DNA of 64,000 nucleotides from an uncultured Anaerofilum sp. (GCA_944385935.1 CALWZC010000007.1:1-64000), one strand, 5' to 3'. Counted from the stretch's first letter, positions 42,970-52,013 are shown. Notes: generated by a model from the letters alone, not told the origin. A program made the numbers and translations.

Positions 42970-43162
42970 GGTTCCCCTTTGTCCTTTCCTTCCATTTTAT
43001 CAAACAACACTGCCATTGCAAAACTTGACAAACAGCTTGACCTTTATATTCACGTTTTTTCATTTTACCACGAAAACAATGGCTTGTAAAATCTTTCTTT
43101 TTCGCAACAACCCATTAAATCAAAATATTTTTGCAAAAAAATTTATTTTTCTCCCTGTAGTC

Positions 43163-43191
43163 TTGTTTCCAATGAAAGAATATACTATAAT
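43163..43191 (+). promoter_or_regulatory. Sigma-A promoter of the aminotransferase gene
   Basis: TTGTTT (43163-43168), 17 nt, TATAAT (43186-43191). The 340-nt gap 42970-43309 otherwise holds the AT-rich start region of ftsK and a leader of about 110 nt without a recognised riboswitch. Confidence 0.55.
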
Positions 43192-43309
43192 ATAAAGACA
43201 TGCCAAACAGGCTTTATTTTTTTGATGTATCAGCCTGAACAAGGGGGCTTTTGGGGCCTTTTGTTTCACAAATTTGCCTCAAAAAGCCAAGCAAGGGAAG
43301 AGGGGTTTT

Positions 43310-44593
43310 ATGGCAGATTATTTAAAGATGGATGCAGCCCAAAGGCAACAGGAGCTGCAAAGTTTACAAGAACAGTATCAGCAATATTTAGCAAAAGGAT
43401 TGCATTTAGATATGTCCCGTGGCAAGCCTTGTACCCAACAGCTTGACCTATCTATGGATATGCTCTCCTTAAATGACTATACCGCTGCTGATGGCACTGA
43501 CAGCCGAAATTATGGTGTTTTAGAAGGATTGCCAGAGGCAAGGGCATTTTTTGCGGAACTTATGGGAGTATCTCCCAGTGAAGTGATTATCGGAGGAAAC
43601 TCCTCTTTAAATATGATGTTTTATCTAGTGGAATTGGGATACCGCAAAGGGTTTGCAGACAGTCCTCGTCCATGGGCAAAGGAGGACACCATCAAGTTTA
43701 TCTGCCCTGTTCCCGGATATGACCGCCATTTTCGTGTAACAGAATATTTTGGATTTGAGTTGTTAAGTGTTCCTATGACACCAGAAGGCCCAGACATGGA
43801 CGCTGTAGAGCAACTTTGCAAAGACCCTACTGTCAAGGGAATTTGGTGTGTGCCAGTATATTCCAATCCCGATGGCTATACCTACAGCCCAGAAACTGTT
43901 CGGCGGCTTGCCACCATGGAAACTGCTGCCCCAGATTTCAAAATCATCTGGGATGATGCCTATTGTGTACATCATCTCACCGACCATCCCCAATCTACCC
44001 CCAATATTTTGGAGGAATGTCGTGCCGCTGGTCATGAGATGCGCCCATTGATGCAATGCTCCACCAGTAAAATCACCTTCCCCGGTGCTGGTGTTGCTGC
44101 GGTTGCTGCTTGTGAAGAAAATGTACAATATATTTTACAGCACATGATGCCCATGTTGATTAGTTATGACAAAATGAATCAGCTTCGCCATGTGCGGTAT
44201 CTAAAAAACAAACAAGGCGTTTTGGAGCACATGAAAAAACACCGTGCAATTTTGCAGCCAAAGTTTCAACTGATACAGCAAACTTTGGAACAGCAACTAG
44301 AACCCTGTGGAGAAATTGCATGGTGGACAAAACCTCATGGTGGTTATTTTATTAGTTTGTATTTGCAAGATGGCTGTGCAAAACGAGTTATTCAGCTATG
44401 CAAACAGGCTGGTGTTGTGCTAACTGATGCAGGAGCAGCATACCCCAAAGGAATAGACCCCAACGACCACCACATTCGCATTGCTCCCAGTTTCCCCTCT
44501 TTGGAGGAACTGGAAACTGCTTCCCTATTGCTGACTTTGTGTGTACGCATTGCAGCACTGGAAAAGTTATTAGGTGCATCTGTTTCTGCATAA
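43310..44593 (+). CDS. PLP-dependent aminotransferase (PF12897-type aspartate aminotransferase)
   Basis: A 427-residue fold-type I aminotransferase. It carries the family features: SRGKPC near residue 33, GGNSSLNMMFYLVE near 95, PVPGYDRHF near 138, NPDGYTYS near 187, IIWDDAYCVHHL near 216 (Asp contacting the cofactor nitrogen), and the PLP lysine in CSTSKITFPGAG near 251. This matches the branch of MocR-like aspartate aminotransferases found in many gut bacteria. It would transfer an amino group between aspartate or another amino acid and 2-oxoglutarate. AAGAGGGG supports ATG 43310; an in-frame ATG 12 codons upstream lacks a ribosome binding site. Confidence 0.9.
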   Translation: MADYLKMDAAQRQQELQSLQEQYQQYLAKGLHLDMSRGKPCTQQLDLSMDMLSLNDYTAADGTDSRNYGVLEGLPEARAFFAELMGVSPSEVIIGGNSSLNMMFYLVELGYRKGFADSPRPWAKEDTIKFICPVPGYDRHFRVTEYFGFELLSVPMTPEGPDMDAVEQLCKDPTVKGIWCVPVYSNPDGYTYSPETVRRLATMETAAPDFKIIWDDAYCVHHLTDHPQSTPNILEECRAAGHEMRPLMQCSTSKITFPGAGVAAVAACEENVQYILQHMMPMLISYDKMNQLRHVRYLKNKQGVLEHMKKHRAILQPKFQLIQQTLEQQLEPCGEIAWWTKPHGGYFISLYLQDGCAKRVIQLCKQAGVVLTDAGAAYPKGIDPNDHHIRIAPSFPSLEELETASLLLTLCVRIAALEKLLGASVSA

Positions 44594-44638
44594 ACAATCT
44601 GCAAACTGCTACCGGTTGCAAAAAAGGAGGGCTACCCC

Positions 44639-45493
44639 GTGGAATCCTGTGGTATTTCCACAGCCTGTTTTTATCCCACCGAAACTACAAAGGCTGTGGA
44701 GTTGCTGGGCAGCATTCACCAAGGTAATGCAGAATTTTTTCTGAATACCTTTAGTGAGTTAGAGCCAGAGTATCTGTATCAGTTGAAAGAAAAAGCAGAG
44801 CTGCACCATCTTTCGGCTGTGAGTGTCCACCCATTCACCGGTTGTGTAGAACCTCTTTTGTTTTTTTCGGATTATGCCACCCGTTTGCAGGATGGAATCC
44901 TTTTGTATCGAAAGTTTTTTGAAGCCTGTAGGATTTTGCAATCTCCCCTTCTGGTATTTCATGGAGATACTCGCTATAAGCAGATTGACATGAAACTTTA
45001 CGCTCAACGGTTTCACCTTTTGGCAACCATTGCCTTTGAGGAATATGGTATTATATTGGCACAGGAAAATGTGGAACGGTGCTGCTGTGGGCTACCGGAA
45101 AATATTCGTATGCTAAGAGAATACACCAATGACAAGGTACAGTTTGTATTAGACCTAAAGCAGGCCCGTCGGGCAAAAGTTTCCCCATGGGAAATGATAG
45201 AAGCAATGGGAGAGGAAAATATCTGTCATCTTCATTTAAGTGATTATTCTCCTACTTGCGATTGTTTGCCACCAGGAGAAGGAATGTTTGATTTTTCTCA
45301 ATTGTGGCAATGCCTTAGAGCAAATGAACGAAATATCACCAGTGTTATCGAACTATACCATAACAATTTTGCCCATCCCCAGCAATTAAAACAAGGGGCA
45401 GTCACCATTGACCACATTGCAAAAACCATCTCCAAGGAGGAACTACATCATGAAGTGCCCATATTGCAACGGGGTGGAATCCAAAGTAATTGA
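44639..45493 (+). CDS. Sugar phosphate isomerase/epimerase-like TIM-barrel protein
   Basis: A 284-residue protein of the xylose isomerase-like superfamily (AP endonuclease 2 fold). Metal-ligand positions are suggested by VFHGDTRYK near residue 103, LAQENVERC near 138, FVLDLKQA near 168 and HLHLSDYS near 198, with a final Glu in VIELYHN near 240. The start is GTG 44639 with AAGGAGGG 8 nt upstream. The 3' end overlaps nrdR by 44 nt in another frame, so the last 14 residues share sequence with the nrdR start. It is coupled to the aminotransferase upstream (45 nt). The substrate is unknown. Confidence 0.85.
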   Translation: MESCGISTACFYPTETTKAVELLGSIHQGNAEFFLNTFSELEPEYLYQLKEKAELHHLSAVSVHPFTGCVEPLLFFSDYATRLQDGILLYRKFFEACRILQSPLLVFHGDTRYKQIDMKLYAQRFHLLATIAFEEYGIILAQENVERCCCGLPENIRMLREYTNDKVQFVLDLKQARRAKVSPWEMIEAMGEENICHLHLSDYSPTCDCLPPGEGMFDFSQLWQCLRANERNITSVIELYHNNFAHPQQLKQGAVTIDHIAKTISKEELHHEVPILQRGGIQSN

Positions 45494-45914
45494 TTCCCGA
45501 CCCACCGAGGATGGCGAGAGAATCCGCCGGCGCAGAGAATGCCTTTTTTGTGGCAGAAGATTTACCACCTATGAAGTTGTAGAAACAGTGCCTATTATTG
45601 TTATAAAAAAAGATTCCTCCCGACAGGAGTTTGACCGTCAAAAGCTGTTAGGTGGAATGTTGCGTGCTTGTGAAAAACGACCTGTGAGCTATCAAATGTT
45701 GGAAGATGCAGTAGAAAATATTGAGCAGGAACTGCGCTCAGGATTTGAACAAGAAGTGACCAGTGTACACATTGGCGAGCTAGCAATGAGGCAACTGAAA
45801 CAGATTGATGAAGTTGCCTATATTCGTTTTGTGTCTGTTTATCGTGATTTCAAGGACATCAATTCCTTTATGCAGGAATTGCGGGAATTGCTCAATCAAA
45901 AGCAACAATTATAA
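45450..45914 (+). CDS. nrdR: NrdR, transcriptional repressor of ribonucleotide reductases
   Basis: A 154-residue repressor. The N-terminal zinc ribbon has CPYC and CLFCGRRF Cys pairs in residues 3-34, with SKVIDSR and RRRECLFC between. An ATP-cone domain fills residues about 49-139 ([16 protein letters not shown] onward). It senses ATP/dATP and represses nrd operons through NrdR boxes. AAGGAGG 9 nt before ATG 45450 fixes the start; a longer frame from 45408 is not supported. The start lies inside the 3' end of the preceding gene, implying translational coupling. No nrd gene is in the window. Confidence 0.96.
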   Translation: MKCPYCNGVESKVIDSRPTEDGERIRRRRECLFCGRRFTTYEVVETVPIIVIKKDSSRQEFDRQKLLGGMLRACEKRPVSYQMLEDAVENIEQELRSGFEQEVTSVHIGELAMRQLKQIDEVAYIRFVSVYRDFKDINSFMQELRELLNQKQQL

Positions 45915-45927
45915 TCGATTTCTATCA

Positions 45928-45968
45928 GAACATCCTTCCTCTTTCCCATGAGGAAGGATGTTCTTTTT
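45928..45968 (+). terminator. Terminator of nrdR
   Basis: GAACATCCTTCCTC (45928-45941) and GAGGAAGGATGTTC (45950-45963) are exact inverted repeats, then TTTTTC. Confidence 0.92.
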
Positions 45969-46010
45969 CTTTATAAATCTCACATATAAAATCATTTTCC
46001 TTAAAAACTC

Positions 46011-46039
46011 TTGTGATTTTTCCCAAAAAGAGGTATGAT
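46011..46039 (+). promoter_or_regulatory. Sigma-A promoter of the second TIM-barrel gene
   Basis: TTGTGA (46011-46016), 17 nt, TATGAT (46034-46039). Confidence 0.6.
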
Positions 46040-46113
46040 AATCACAGCATGCAGAACGAAAATATGTTCTGTTTCCCTTGCAAAAACAATCTATAAAAGG
46101 AGTGTATGAAAAA

Positions 46114-47010
46114 ATGAAATTTGGCGTTTTTTCTGTAAGTATGCCAGAATATGATGTACCTCAGTCGGTGCAACTGCTGAAAGAGCTTGGCTATCAAGGT
46201 GTAGAGTGGAGAGTCGCCGAAATGCCAGAAAAAGAACCAGAAGAAATTGATTTCGAAAAGCGGTATTGGATTTACAACAAAAGCACCTTGGAGCTGCGTG
46301 ACATTTCCAATGAAGCAGCCAAGGCAAAACAACTCTGTGATGAGGCAGGACTGGACATTTTTGGACTAACCACCTATCTTGCTGTGGGAGAACGGGAAAA
46401 ACTATTGCCTGTTTTGCAGGCTGCTAAGGAAATTGGCTGTCATCAAGTGCGTGCCGGACTGGTTCCCTACGACCCAGCCAAAGCAGAGAAACCCTACCCT
46501 GAACTGTTCGCACAGCTTCGAGAGGATTTGAAAGCATTGGAATCTTCCTTGAAAGAAAATCAGGTAAAACTGGTTTTGGAAATTCATATGGATACCATGA
46601 TTGCAAGCCCCAGTGCTGCCTATCGTGCTTTGGAGGGACTTGACCCCAACTACTATGGTCTAATTTTTGACCCCGGTAATATGGTAAATGAAGGCTTTGA
46701 GGAGTACCAAAAGAGTTTTGAACTTTTGGGGGATTACATCGCACACATCCACATCAAAAACGGCATTTTGGAAGCAGATGGCCGTGACGAGCTGGGTGCT
46801 CTCAAGTGGAAACGCACATGGACTCCTTTGAAAGAAGGTATGGCAGACCTCAAAAAGCTCTTTGAGATTATGCACAAAATGGGCTATGATGGAACTGTTT
46901 CCATTGAGGATTTCTCTAATCAACAGCCCACTAAAGAAAAGCTAGAATACAACATCCAATACTTGCACCAGTTGGCTGAGGCTGCAAAGCAACCAAAAGA
47001 GCAAGCATAA
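46114..47010 (+). CDS. Sugar phosphate isomerase/epimerase (xylose isomerase-like TIM barrel)
   Basis: A 298-residue metal-dependent TIM-barrel enzyme of the same superfamily as the gene at 44639, but a closer match to the standard family: LKELGYQGVEWRVAE near residue 18, a Glu ligand in LVLEIHMDTM near 155, YYGLIFDPGNMVNEG near 185, HIHIKNG near 215, and a last Glu in GTVSIEDFS near 263. It probably isomerises or epimerises a sugar or inositol derivative. AAAAGGAG is 11 nt before ATG 46114. It is a single gene with its own promoter and terminator. Confidence 0.9.
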   Translation: MKFGVFSVSMPEYDVPQSVQLLKELGYQGVEWRVAEMPEKEPEEIDFEKRYWIYNKSTLELRDISNEAAKAKQLCDEAGLDIFGLTTYLAVGEREKLLPVLQAAKEIGCHQVRAGLVPYDPAKAEKPYPELFAQLREDLKALESSLKENQVKLVLEIHMDTMIASPSAAYRALEGLDPNYYGLIFDPGNMVNEGFEEYQKSFELLGDYIAHIHIKNGILEADGRDELGALKWKRTWTPLKEGMADLKKLFEIMHKMGYDGTVSIEDFSNQQPTKEKLEYNIQYLHQLAEAAKQPKEQA

Positions 47011-47033
47011 ATCACTTATAAATGGATAAAGAA

Positions 47034-47079
47034 GAAAAGGGTTCCTGCACAGATTGGTGCAAGAGCCCTTTTCCTTATT
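47034..47079 (+). terminator. Terminator between convergent genes
   Basis: AAAAGGG plus TGCAC pair with GTGCA plus CCCTTTT around AGATTG, followed by TTATTTTTAT. It serves the plus-strand gene and, with weaker flanks, the gene ending at 47081. Confidence 0.8.
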
Positions 47080-47080
47080 T

Positions 47081-47446
47081 TTATCCAAACAAACCCGCCA
47101 GACCATCGGCAAATTTTTTCATAGATTCTCCAGATTCCTGCATTTTTTGGGCTGCACCATTCATCACTTCAATGGTTTCATTTAGCTTGTCCATATCCAA
47201 CGCTTGGAGCTGACCTTCTAGCTGGGAAACTGCTTGGTTAAACTGTTGCATATCAATTTGTGATAGAGTTTGTGATACATTGGAAATATCCCGTGTTATT
47301 ATAGAAAATGCCCCGTATATTCGTACACCGAATAATAACATAGCCACCAAAAAACAAAGCAAAAAAACAGCACATAATCTAGTTGCAAATACTTGCTGTC
47401 GAAGCAGCTCTTGCTGGGTTTCTTCCACAACAGGTTTTTCAGTCAT
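47081..47446 (-). CDS. Single-pass membrane protein with coiled-coil domain, 121 residues
   Basis: An uncharacterised protein: a charged cytoplasmic start with a Gln-rich stretch (ETQQELLRQQ), one transmembrane helix near residues 22-46 (LCAVFLLCFLVAMLLFGVRIYG), then an outside helix of about 65 residues with heptad-like spacing (ISNVSQTLSQIDMQQFNQAV, then LEGQLQALDMDKLNETIEV). Proteins of this shape are common in Clostridia beside unrelated genes and have no known function. It is a single gene between two plus-strand units. No lipobox or cleavable signal is visible. Confidence 0.7.
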   Translation of the reverse strand: MTEKPVVEETQQELLRQQVFATRLCAVFLLCFLVAMLLFGVRIYGAFSIITRDISNVSQTLSQIDMQQFNQAVSQLEGQLQALDMDKLNETIEVMNGAAQKMQESGESMKKFADGLAGLFG

Positions 47447-47615
47447 CCAGCCTTCCTCCTGCCAAAAAATTTATTCCTTCACCTTGCTACAGCATAGCAC
47501 CTCCCCCACAAAAATATAGACGATTTTTGTCAATGGTGTATGCTTTTCTTTTGTGGTATACTTGTTATGAAAATAAAATATTTCAATTTTATGTAGATTT
47601 TAGGAGATGAATACC

Positions 47616-48461
47616 ATGGCAGGAGATTTACACACACATACAACTTTTTCTGATGGTTCCCTTTCTGCCCACAAACTGGTGCAAGCCGCCGGCAAAAAAG
47701 GACTAACCCATCTTGCAGTTTCAGACCACGACTCCATGCAATCCATTTTATTTGGTTACCAACCATCTAGTTATCCGGGGCTTTCTCTTATTCCCGCTTC
47801 GGAACTGACTGCCTTTGATGTGCAGCGAAATCGGCGGGTACACATTCTTTGCTATTACCCAGAAATCAGCCCTGCCCTAAAGGAGTTTTGTCAAACTATG
47901 GCAGACCGCCGCAATGCTGTTTGTCACCAGAGTTTACAGGAATTGCTGGAACTTTATCCCGATTTTGACCAGGAGATGGCAAAACAATTTTGCTCTGATA
48001 GTGGTGTTTTATACAAAACCCATCTCATTCGTGTATTGTATGAACTTGGCTACACCGATGGAATTTACAAAGAACTGTATAAGGAACTTTTTGGCTCCAA
48101 AGGTGGAAAAGTGCTGCACAATCCCCCTTATGAATCGGTGGAAACTGTATTAGATGTAATCAGGCAAAGTAAAGGGGTTTCCGTTCTTGCTCATCCCACT
48201 GTGTACAGTAGTATGGATTTGGCACAAGAGCTGGCGCAAAAAAAGCTGATTGATGGTGTAGAAATTTATCACCCAAGAAACAACCCACAAGACCAGCAAA
48301 CTTTACAGCAACTTGCAAAGGATTACAACCTGATTATAACTGGAGGCAGTGACTTCCATGGTATGCACAGCACACGGCCTGTTCCCGTTGGTCAGTGCAC
48401 CACTTCCCAAGAACAGATACAAGCCATCTACCATCTTGCACAAACAAGAAAGGGAATCTAG
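47616..48461 (+). CDS. PHP-domain phosphoesterase (RNase AM/YciV-like)
   Basis: A 281-residue metal-dependent phosphoesterase. Metal ligands of the PHP fold are seen: DLHTHTTFSDGS near residue 4, AVSDHDSM near 34, a conserved Glu in IPASELTAF near 60, VLAHPTVYS near 193 and GSDFHGMHS near 247. Members of this branch act on 3',5'-nucleoside bisphosphates or remove 5' nucleotides from short RNAs. AGGAG spaced 9 nt before ATG 47616 is preferred over the ATG at 47607, which directly abuts the ribosome binding site. It is a single gene upstream of rpsB. Confidence 0.9.
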   Translation: MAGDLHTHTTFSDGSLSAHKLVQAAGKKGLTHLAVSDHDSMQSILFGYQPSSYPGLSLIPASELTAFDVQRNRRVHILCYYPEISPALKEFCQTMADRRNAVCHQSLQELLELYPDFDQEMAKQFCSDSGVLYKTHLIRVLYELGYTDGIYKELYKELFGSKGGKVLHNPPYESVETVLDVIRQSKGVSVLAHPTVYSSMDLAQELAQKKLIDGVEIYHPRNNPQDQQTLQQLAKDYNLIITGGSDFHGMHSTRPVPVGQCTTSQEQIQAIYHLAQTRKGI

Positions 48462-48519
48462 TAGGTAACCTATAAATTGGCAGAATTTTTGAATTTTGCA
48501 AAAAATATTGTATTTTTGC

Positions 48520-48548
48520 TTGATTTTGACAAAAGGTTATGCTATGAT
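48520..48548 (+). promoter_or_regulatory. Sigma-A promoter of rpsB-tsf
   Basis: TTGATT (48520-48525), 17 nt, TATGAT (48543-48548). The predicted start near 48555 gives a leader of about 97 nt. Confidence 0.6.
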
Positions 48549-48563
48549 GGAACGGAAAACGCA

Positions 48564-48619
48564 CGCATTGCTTTGTTGGGCCGGTGCCCGTAAGGGTGGC
48601 GCAACAGGATTGCAATGCG
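48564..48619 (+). promoter_or_regulatory. Structured leader upstream of rpsB
   Basis: CGCATTGC (48564-48571) pairs with GCAATGCG (48612-48619). Inside, TTGTTG faces CAACA and GCCC-GTAA-GGGT forms a tetraloop hairpin. The position is typical of ribosomal-protein autoregulatory leaders, but I cannot assign it to a known leader family by eye. Confidence 0.5.
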
Positions 48620-48651
48620 GAGGCAAACAAATTTTAGGAGGATTTTTTATT

Positions 48652-49374
48652 ATGGCAGTAGTATCTATGAAACAGCTTCTGGAAGCTGGTGTACACTTCG
48701 GTCACCAAACCCGTCGTTGGAACCCCAAAATGGCAAAATACATCTTCACCGAGCGCAATGGTATTTATATCATTGACTTGCAGAAGACCGTAAAGAAGCT
48801 GGACGAGGCTTATAACTTTATCCGTGACCTGTCCACCGAGGGCGGCTCTGTTTTGTTTGTTGGTACCAAAAAGCAGGCTCAAGAGTCCATCCGTGAAGAG
48901 GCTGAGCGTTGCGGTATGCACTTTGTAAACGCTCGTTGGTTGGGCGGTATGCTGACCAACTTCCGCACCATCCGTCATCGTATTGACCGCATGGAGCAGC
49001 TGAAGAAAATGCGTGAGGATGGCACTTTCGACCTGTTGCCCAAGAAGGAAGTTGTAAAGCTGGAGCTGGAAATTGAGAAGTTGGAGAAGTTCCTGGGCGG
49101 TGTAAAGGATATGAACCAGTTGCCCAAGGCTTTGTTCATTGTTGACCCACGCAAGGAGCGCATTGCTGTTTCCGAGGCTCGCAAGCTGAACATTCCCATC
49201 GTTGCTATTGTTGATACCAACTGTGACCCCGATGAGATTGACTATGTAATTCCCGGCAACGACGACGCTATCCGTGCTGTAAAGCTGATTGCTGGTGCTA
49301 TGGCAGACGCTATTCTGGAGGGTCGTCAGGGCGAGCAGACTGAAGCTCCTGTTGAGGAAGCTGCTGAGGCTTAA
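48652..49374 (+). CDS. rpsB: 30S ribosomal protein S2
   Basis: A 240-residue ribosomal protein with the S2 signatures [19 protein letters not shown] at the start (residues 9-27), [11 protein letters not shown] near 65, RWLGGMLTN near 94, and [17 protein letters not shown] near 193. It assembles late on the small subunit and recruits S1-type proteins. TAGGAGG 9 nt before ATG 48652 fixes the start; an upstream in-frame extension of 52 residues is the leader region. The C-terminus ends in an acidic tail. It is co-transcribed with tsf, the usual bacterial order, behind a structured leader that may give feedback control. Confidence 0.97.
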   Translation: MAVVSMKQLLEAGVHFGHQTRRWNPKMAKYIFTERNGIYIIDLQKTVKKLDEAYNFIRDLSTEGGSVLFVGTKKQAQESIREEAERCGMHFVNARWLGGMLTNFRTIRHRIDRMEQLKKMREDGTFDLLPKKEVVKLELEIEKLEKFLGGVKDMNQLPKALFIVDPRKERIAVSEARKLNIPIVAIVDTNCDPDEIDYVIPGNDDAIRAVKLIAGAMADAILEGRQGEQTEAPVEEAAEA

Positions 49375-49416
49375 TCTGCGCCAAAATCCAAATATAAAAA
49401 AGGGAGTTCAAGAATT

Positions 49417-50340
49417 ATGGCAAACTTTAGTGCTCAAGATGTTAAGAACCTGCGTGAGCAAACCGGCTGCGGCATGATGGATTGCAAAAAGGCTCTGACC
49501 GAGTCTAACGGCGATTTTGATAAGGCTGTAGAGTTCCTGCGTGAGAAGGGACTGGCTGCTGCTGCAAAGAAGGCAAGCCGTGTTGCTGCTGAGGGTATGG
49601 TTTATGCTTTGGCTGACAACACCAAGAAGGTTGGCGTTGTTCTGGAAGTAAACGCAGAAACCGACTTTGTTGCAAAGAACGATATGTTCAAAGAGTTTGT
49701 TCAGGGTGTTGCATCTGTTATCATGGAGCAAAATCCTGCTGATGTAGATGCTTTGTTGGCTTGCAACATGGGCGACAAGACTGTTGACGCTGAGCTGAAA
49801 GAGAAGATTCTGGTTATTGGCGAAAACATCAAGATTCGTCGTTTCTCTCGATACGAGGGCCCCTGTGCTGCTTACATCCACGCAGGTGGTACCCATGCTG
49901 TTTTGCTGGGCTTTAAGACCAGTGATGAAATTGCAGCAAATCCTGCTTTTGAGGCTTGTGGTCGTGATGTTTGCATGCAGATTGCTGCTGTAAACCCCTC
50001 TTTTGTTCGTGAGAGCGAAGTTCCTGCTGAGGTAATTGAGAAAGAGAAAGAGATTCTCATGGCTCAGATTGAAAGCGACCCCAAAAACGCAAACAAGCCT
50101 GCACAGGTAAAAGAAAAAATGATTACCGGCAAGATTGGCAAGTACTACAAAGAGAACTGCTTGGTTGACCAAGAGTTCGTAAAAGACCCCGACATCACCG
50201 TTGGTCAGTATGTTGCTAATGTTGCTAAAGAGCTGGGCGGCGACATTGAAATTGTTTCCTTTGTTCGTTACGAGAAGGGCGAAGGCATCGAGAAGCGTGA
50301 AGATGACTTTGCTTCCGAAGTAGCAAGCATGGTAAAATAA
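49417..50340 (+). CDS. tsf: Elongation factor Ts
   Basis: A 307-residue nucleotide exchange factor that recycles EF-Tu-GDP. It has the N-terminal UBA-like domain (VKNLREQTGCGMMDCKKAL, residues 9-27), the core motif LEVNAETDFVAKND near 76, and two core subdomains of full bacterial length. AAAAGGGAG precedes the ATG. The codon use, rich in GCT, CGT and AAG, is that of highly expressed genes, like rpsB. It lies 42 nt after rpsB and ends the operon, followed by a strong terminator. Confidence 0.97.
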   Translation: MANFSAQDVKNLREQTGCGMMDCKKALTESNGDFDKAVEFLREKGLAAAAKKASRVAAEGMVYALADNTKKVGVVLEVNAETDFVAKNDMFKEFVQGVASVIMEQNPADVDALLACNMGDKTVDAELKEKILVIGENIKIRRFSRYEGPCAAYIHAGGTHAVLLGFKTSDEIAANPAFEACGRDVCMQIAAVNPSFVRESEVPAEVIEKEKEILMAQIESDPKNANKPAQVKEKMITGKIGKYYKENCLVDQEFVKDPDITVGQYVANVAKELGGDIEIVSFVRYEKGEGIEKREDDFASEVASMVK

Positions 50341-50355
50341 TTTGCTTTTCTTTCC

Positions 50356-50391
50356 AAGAGCATTGTTCAGAAATGGGCAGTGCTCTTTTTT
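50356..50391 (+). terminator. Terminator of rpsB-tsf
   Basis: AAGAGCATTG (50356-50365) pairs with CAGTGCTCTT (50378-50387), then TTTT. Confidence 0.88.
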
Positions 50392-50402
50392 ACAGCAAAA
50401 TA

Positions 50403-50450
50403 AAAAGAGGGGGAACCACACCTTTTTGGGTATGGCTCTCCCCTTTTTTG
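50403..50450 (-). terminator. Terminator of ung
   Basis: AAAAGAGGGG and ACCA pair with TGG and CTCCCCTTTT around a ACACCTTTTTGGGT loop; on the minus strand TTTTTATTTT follows. Confidence 0.75.
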
Positions 50451-50464
50451 TAATTTTTTTAAAC

Positions 50465-51175
50465 TTATAGTTCTAAACTCCAATTGATTTCTTCCGAACC
50501 TGCTTGCTTTAGCAGTTCATTGGCCTGACTAAAAGGTTTAGAACCAAAGAATCCCCTACTTGCTGATAGTGGGCTGGGATGTACACTCTTAATAACAAAC
50601 CGATTAGAGCCAGAAGAAATGATTGTACTTTCGTATGCTTGCGCTGGCTTACCCCACAGAATTGCCACAATGGGCTGGTTAGAGCAGTGCAACACATATT
50701 CAATGGCTGCCTTTGTAAAGGTTTCCCAGCCTTTTTTTGCGTGAGAAGCTGGCTCTTTTTGCCGAACGGTTAGCACGGTATTCAACAAAAACACGCCCTG
50801 TTCTACCCAACAGGACAAGTCTGTTTTCTTGTGTGTGCCACCAATATCACTTTCCAGTTCTTTTTGGATATTTTTTAAAGAAGGGGGTGCGGTTACACCC
50901 ACACGAACCGAAAAAGAAAGCCCCATTGCCTGATTAGGCCCATGGTAGGGGTCTTGTCCCAAAATAATGGCTTTCACCTTAGAAGGTGCAATCTTAAAAG
51001 CTGAAAATAAATCCTCTTGTGGAGGATAAACTGTTTGAGATTGATATTCCTCTGTTACAAAATCATCCAGTTTTTGGAAATATTCTTTTGCCATTTCTTC
51101 TTCAAAAAATGGCTTCCATTCTACATATTCTGGTTGCTGGGAAATTTTTTGTAGCTGTGTTGTTAACACACCCAT
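50465..51175 (-). CDS. ung: Uracil-DNA glycosylase, family 1
   Basis: A 236-residue repair enzyme that removes uracil from DNA. Motif A is GQDPYHG near residue 73, with the catalytic Asp, and motif B is HPSPLSASRGFFG near 197, with the catalytic His; the uracil-binding Asn is in FLLNTVLTV near 134. The length is that of the bacterial family. Start ATG 51175 has TTGGAGG 9 nt upstream and a perfect consensus promoter behind it; the longer frame begins inside the -35 box. It is a single gene. Confidence 0.97.
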   Translation of the reverse strand: MGVLTTQLQKISQQPEYVEWKPFFEEEMAKEYFQKLDDFVTEEYQSQTVYPPQEDLFSAFKIAPSKVKAIILGQDPYHGPNQAMGLSFSVRVGVTAPPSLKNIQKELESDIGGTHKKTDLSCWVEQGVFLLNTVLTVRQKEPASHAKKGWETFTKAAIEYVLHCSNQPIVAILWGKPAQAYESTIISSGSNRFVIKSVHPSPLSASRGFFGSKPFSQANELLKQAGSEEINWSLEL

Positions 51176-51212
51176 ATTTTTGACACCTCCAAGAAATTGA
51201 TTGTATAGATTG

Positions 51213-51241
51213 ATTATACCTATAATTTTCATGAGTGTCAA
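51213..51241 (-). promoter_or_regulatory. Perfect consensus sigma-A promoter of ung
   Basis: On the minus strand TTGACA (51241-51236), 17 nt, TATAAT (51218-51213). Confidence 0.85.
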
Positions 51242-51252
51242 TTTTTGTAAAC

Positions 51253-51291
51253 AAAAAAGGCAAAGCCTTTATTTTAAGACTTTGCCTTTCT
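51253..51291 (-). terminator. Terminator of the rubrerythrin gene
   Basis: AAAGGCAAAG (51256-51265) pairs with CTTTGCCTTT (51280-51289); on the minus strand the stem is followed by TTT-GTTT. Confidence 0.85.
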
Positions 51292-51316
51292 TATTCCAAG
51301 AGAAAGTAGTTAAAAA

Positions 51317-51859
51317 TTACTTAAAGTAACGATTCAGCAGACCATGCATGCCACGGCCATGACGAGCCTCGTCCTTAGCCATCTCATGAACAGTGTCATG
51401 AATTGCATCCAAGTTCAGCTTCTTAGCCAAAGCAGCCAGCTCCATCTTGCCAGCGCAAGCACCATTCTCTGCGTCTACACGCATTTGCAGGTTCTTCTGG
51501 GTGGAATCGGTTACAACCTCGCCCAACAGCTCAGCAAACTTAGCTGCATGCTCAGCCTCTTCAAAAGCATAACGCTTCCAAGCCTCAGCAATCTCAGGAT
51601 AACCCTCACGGTCAGCTACACGGCTCATAGCCAAGTACATACCAACTTCGCAGCACTCGCCGGTGAAGTTCTGGCGCAGACCCTCAATAATCTCAGCAGG
51701 AGCATCTTTAGCAATACCAACTACATGCTCGGTAGCATAGCTCATGCCTTCCTCCATTTTGTTGAACTTATCAGCGGGTGCCTTGCACAGTGGGCACTGC
51801 TCGGGAGCAGTCTCACCTTCATGTACATAACCACAAACACTACATACCCATTTAGCCAT
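51317..51859 (-). CDS. Reverse rubrerythrin (NADH peroxidase type)
   Basis: A 180-residue non-haem iron protein for reducing hydrogen peroxide and oxygen in anaerobes. The rubredoxin-like domain is at the N-terminus, with [10 protein letters not shown] and CPLCKAP in residues 5-30, and the diiron four-helix domain follows (Glu/His ligands in [11 protein letters not shown] near 72, [10 protein letters not shown] near 100 and [12 protein letters not shown] near 162). This domain order is the reverse of classical rubrerythrin. TTGGAGG 9 nt before ATG 51859 fixes the start. It has its own strong promoter and terminator, fitting a housekeeping oxidative-stress defence. Confidence 0.95.
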   Translation of the reverse strand: MAKWVCSVCGYVHEGETAPEQCPLCKAPADKFNKMEEGMSYATEHVVGIAKDAPAEIIEGLRQNFTGECCEVGMYLAMSRVADREGYPEIAEAWKRYAFEEAEHAAKFAELLGEVVTDSTQKNLQMRVDAENGACAGKMELAALAKKLNLDAIHDTVHEMAKDEARHGRGMHGLLNRYFK

Positions 51860-51930
51860 AATTTTCTTTCCTCCAATTTTAATCAATTTTCACTTGCTTT
51901 AAACAAGTTTTTGTTGTTTTCGCTGTCCTT

Positions 51931-51959
51931 ATTATAGCCACTCCAAAAACAAAAGTCAA
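51931..51959 (-). promoter_or_regulatory. Sigma-A promoter of the rubrerythrin gene
   Basis: On the minus strand TTGACT (51959-51954), 17 nt, TATAAT (51936-51931). No clear PerR box is seen. Confidence 0.75.
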
Positions 51960-52013
51960 TACTTTTAATATAAATTCTTTAAAAAAAATTTGTATCAATT
52001 ATATTAGCACCTA

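Noticed and set aside
49408-50421. Long open frame on the minus strand over tsf
   Set aside because: Antisense shadow of a highly expressed gene with biased codons; low-complexity protein without family features.
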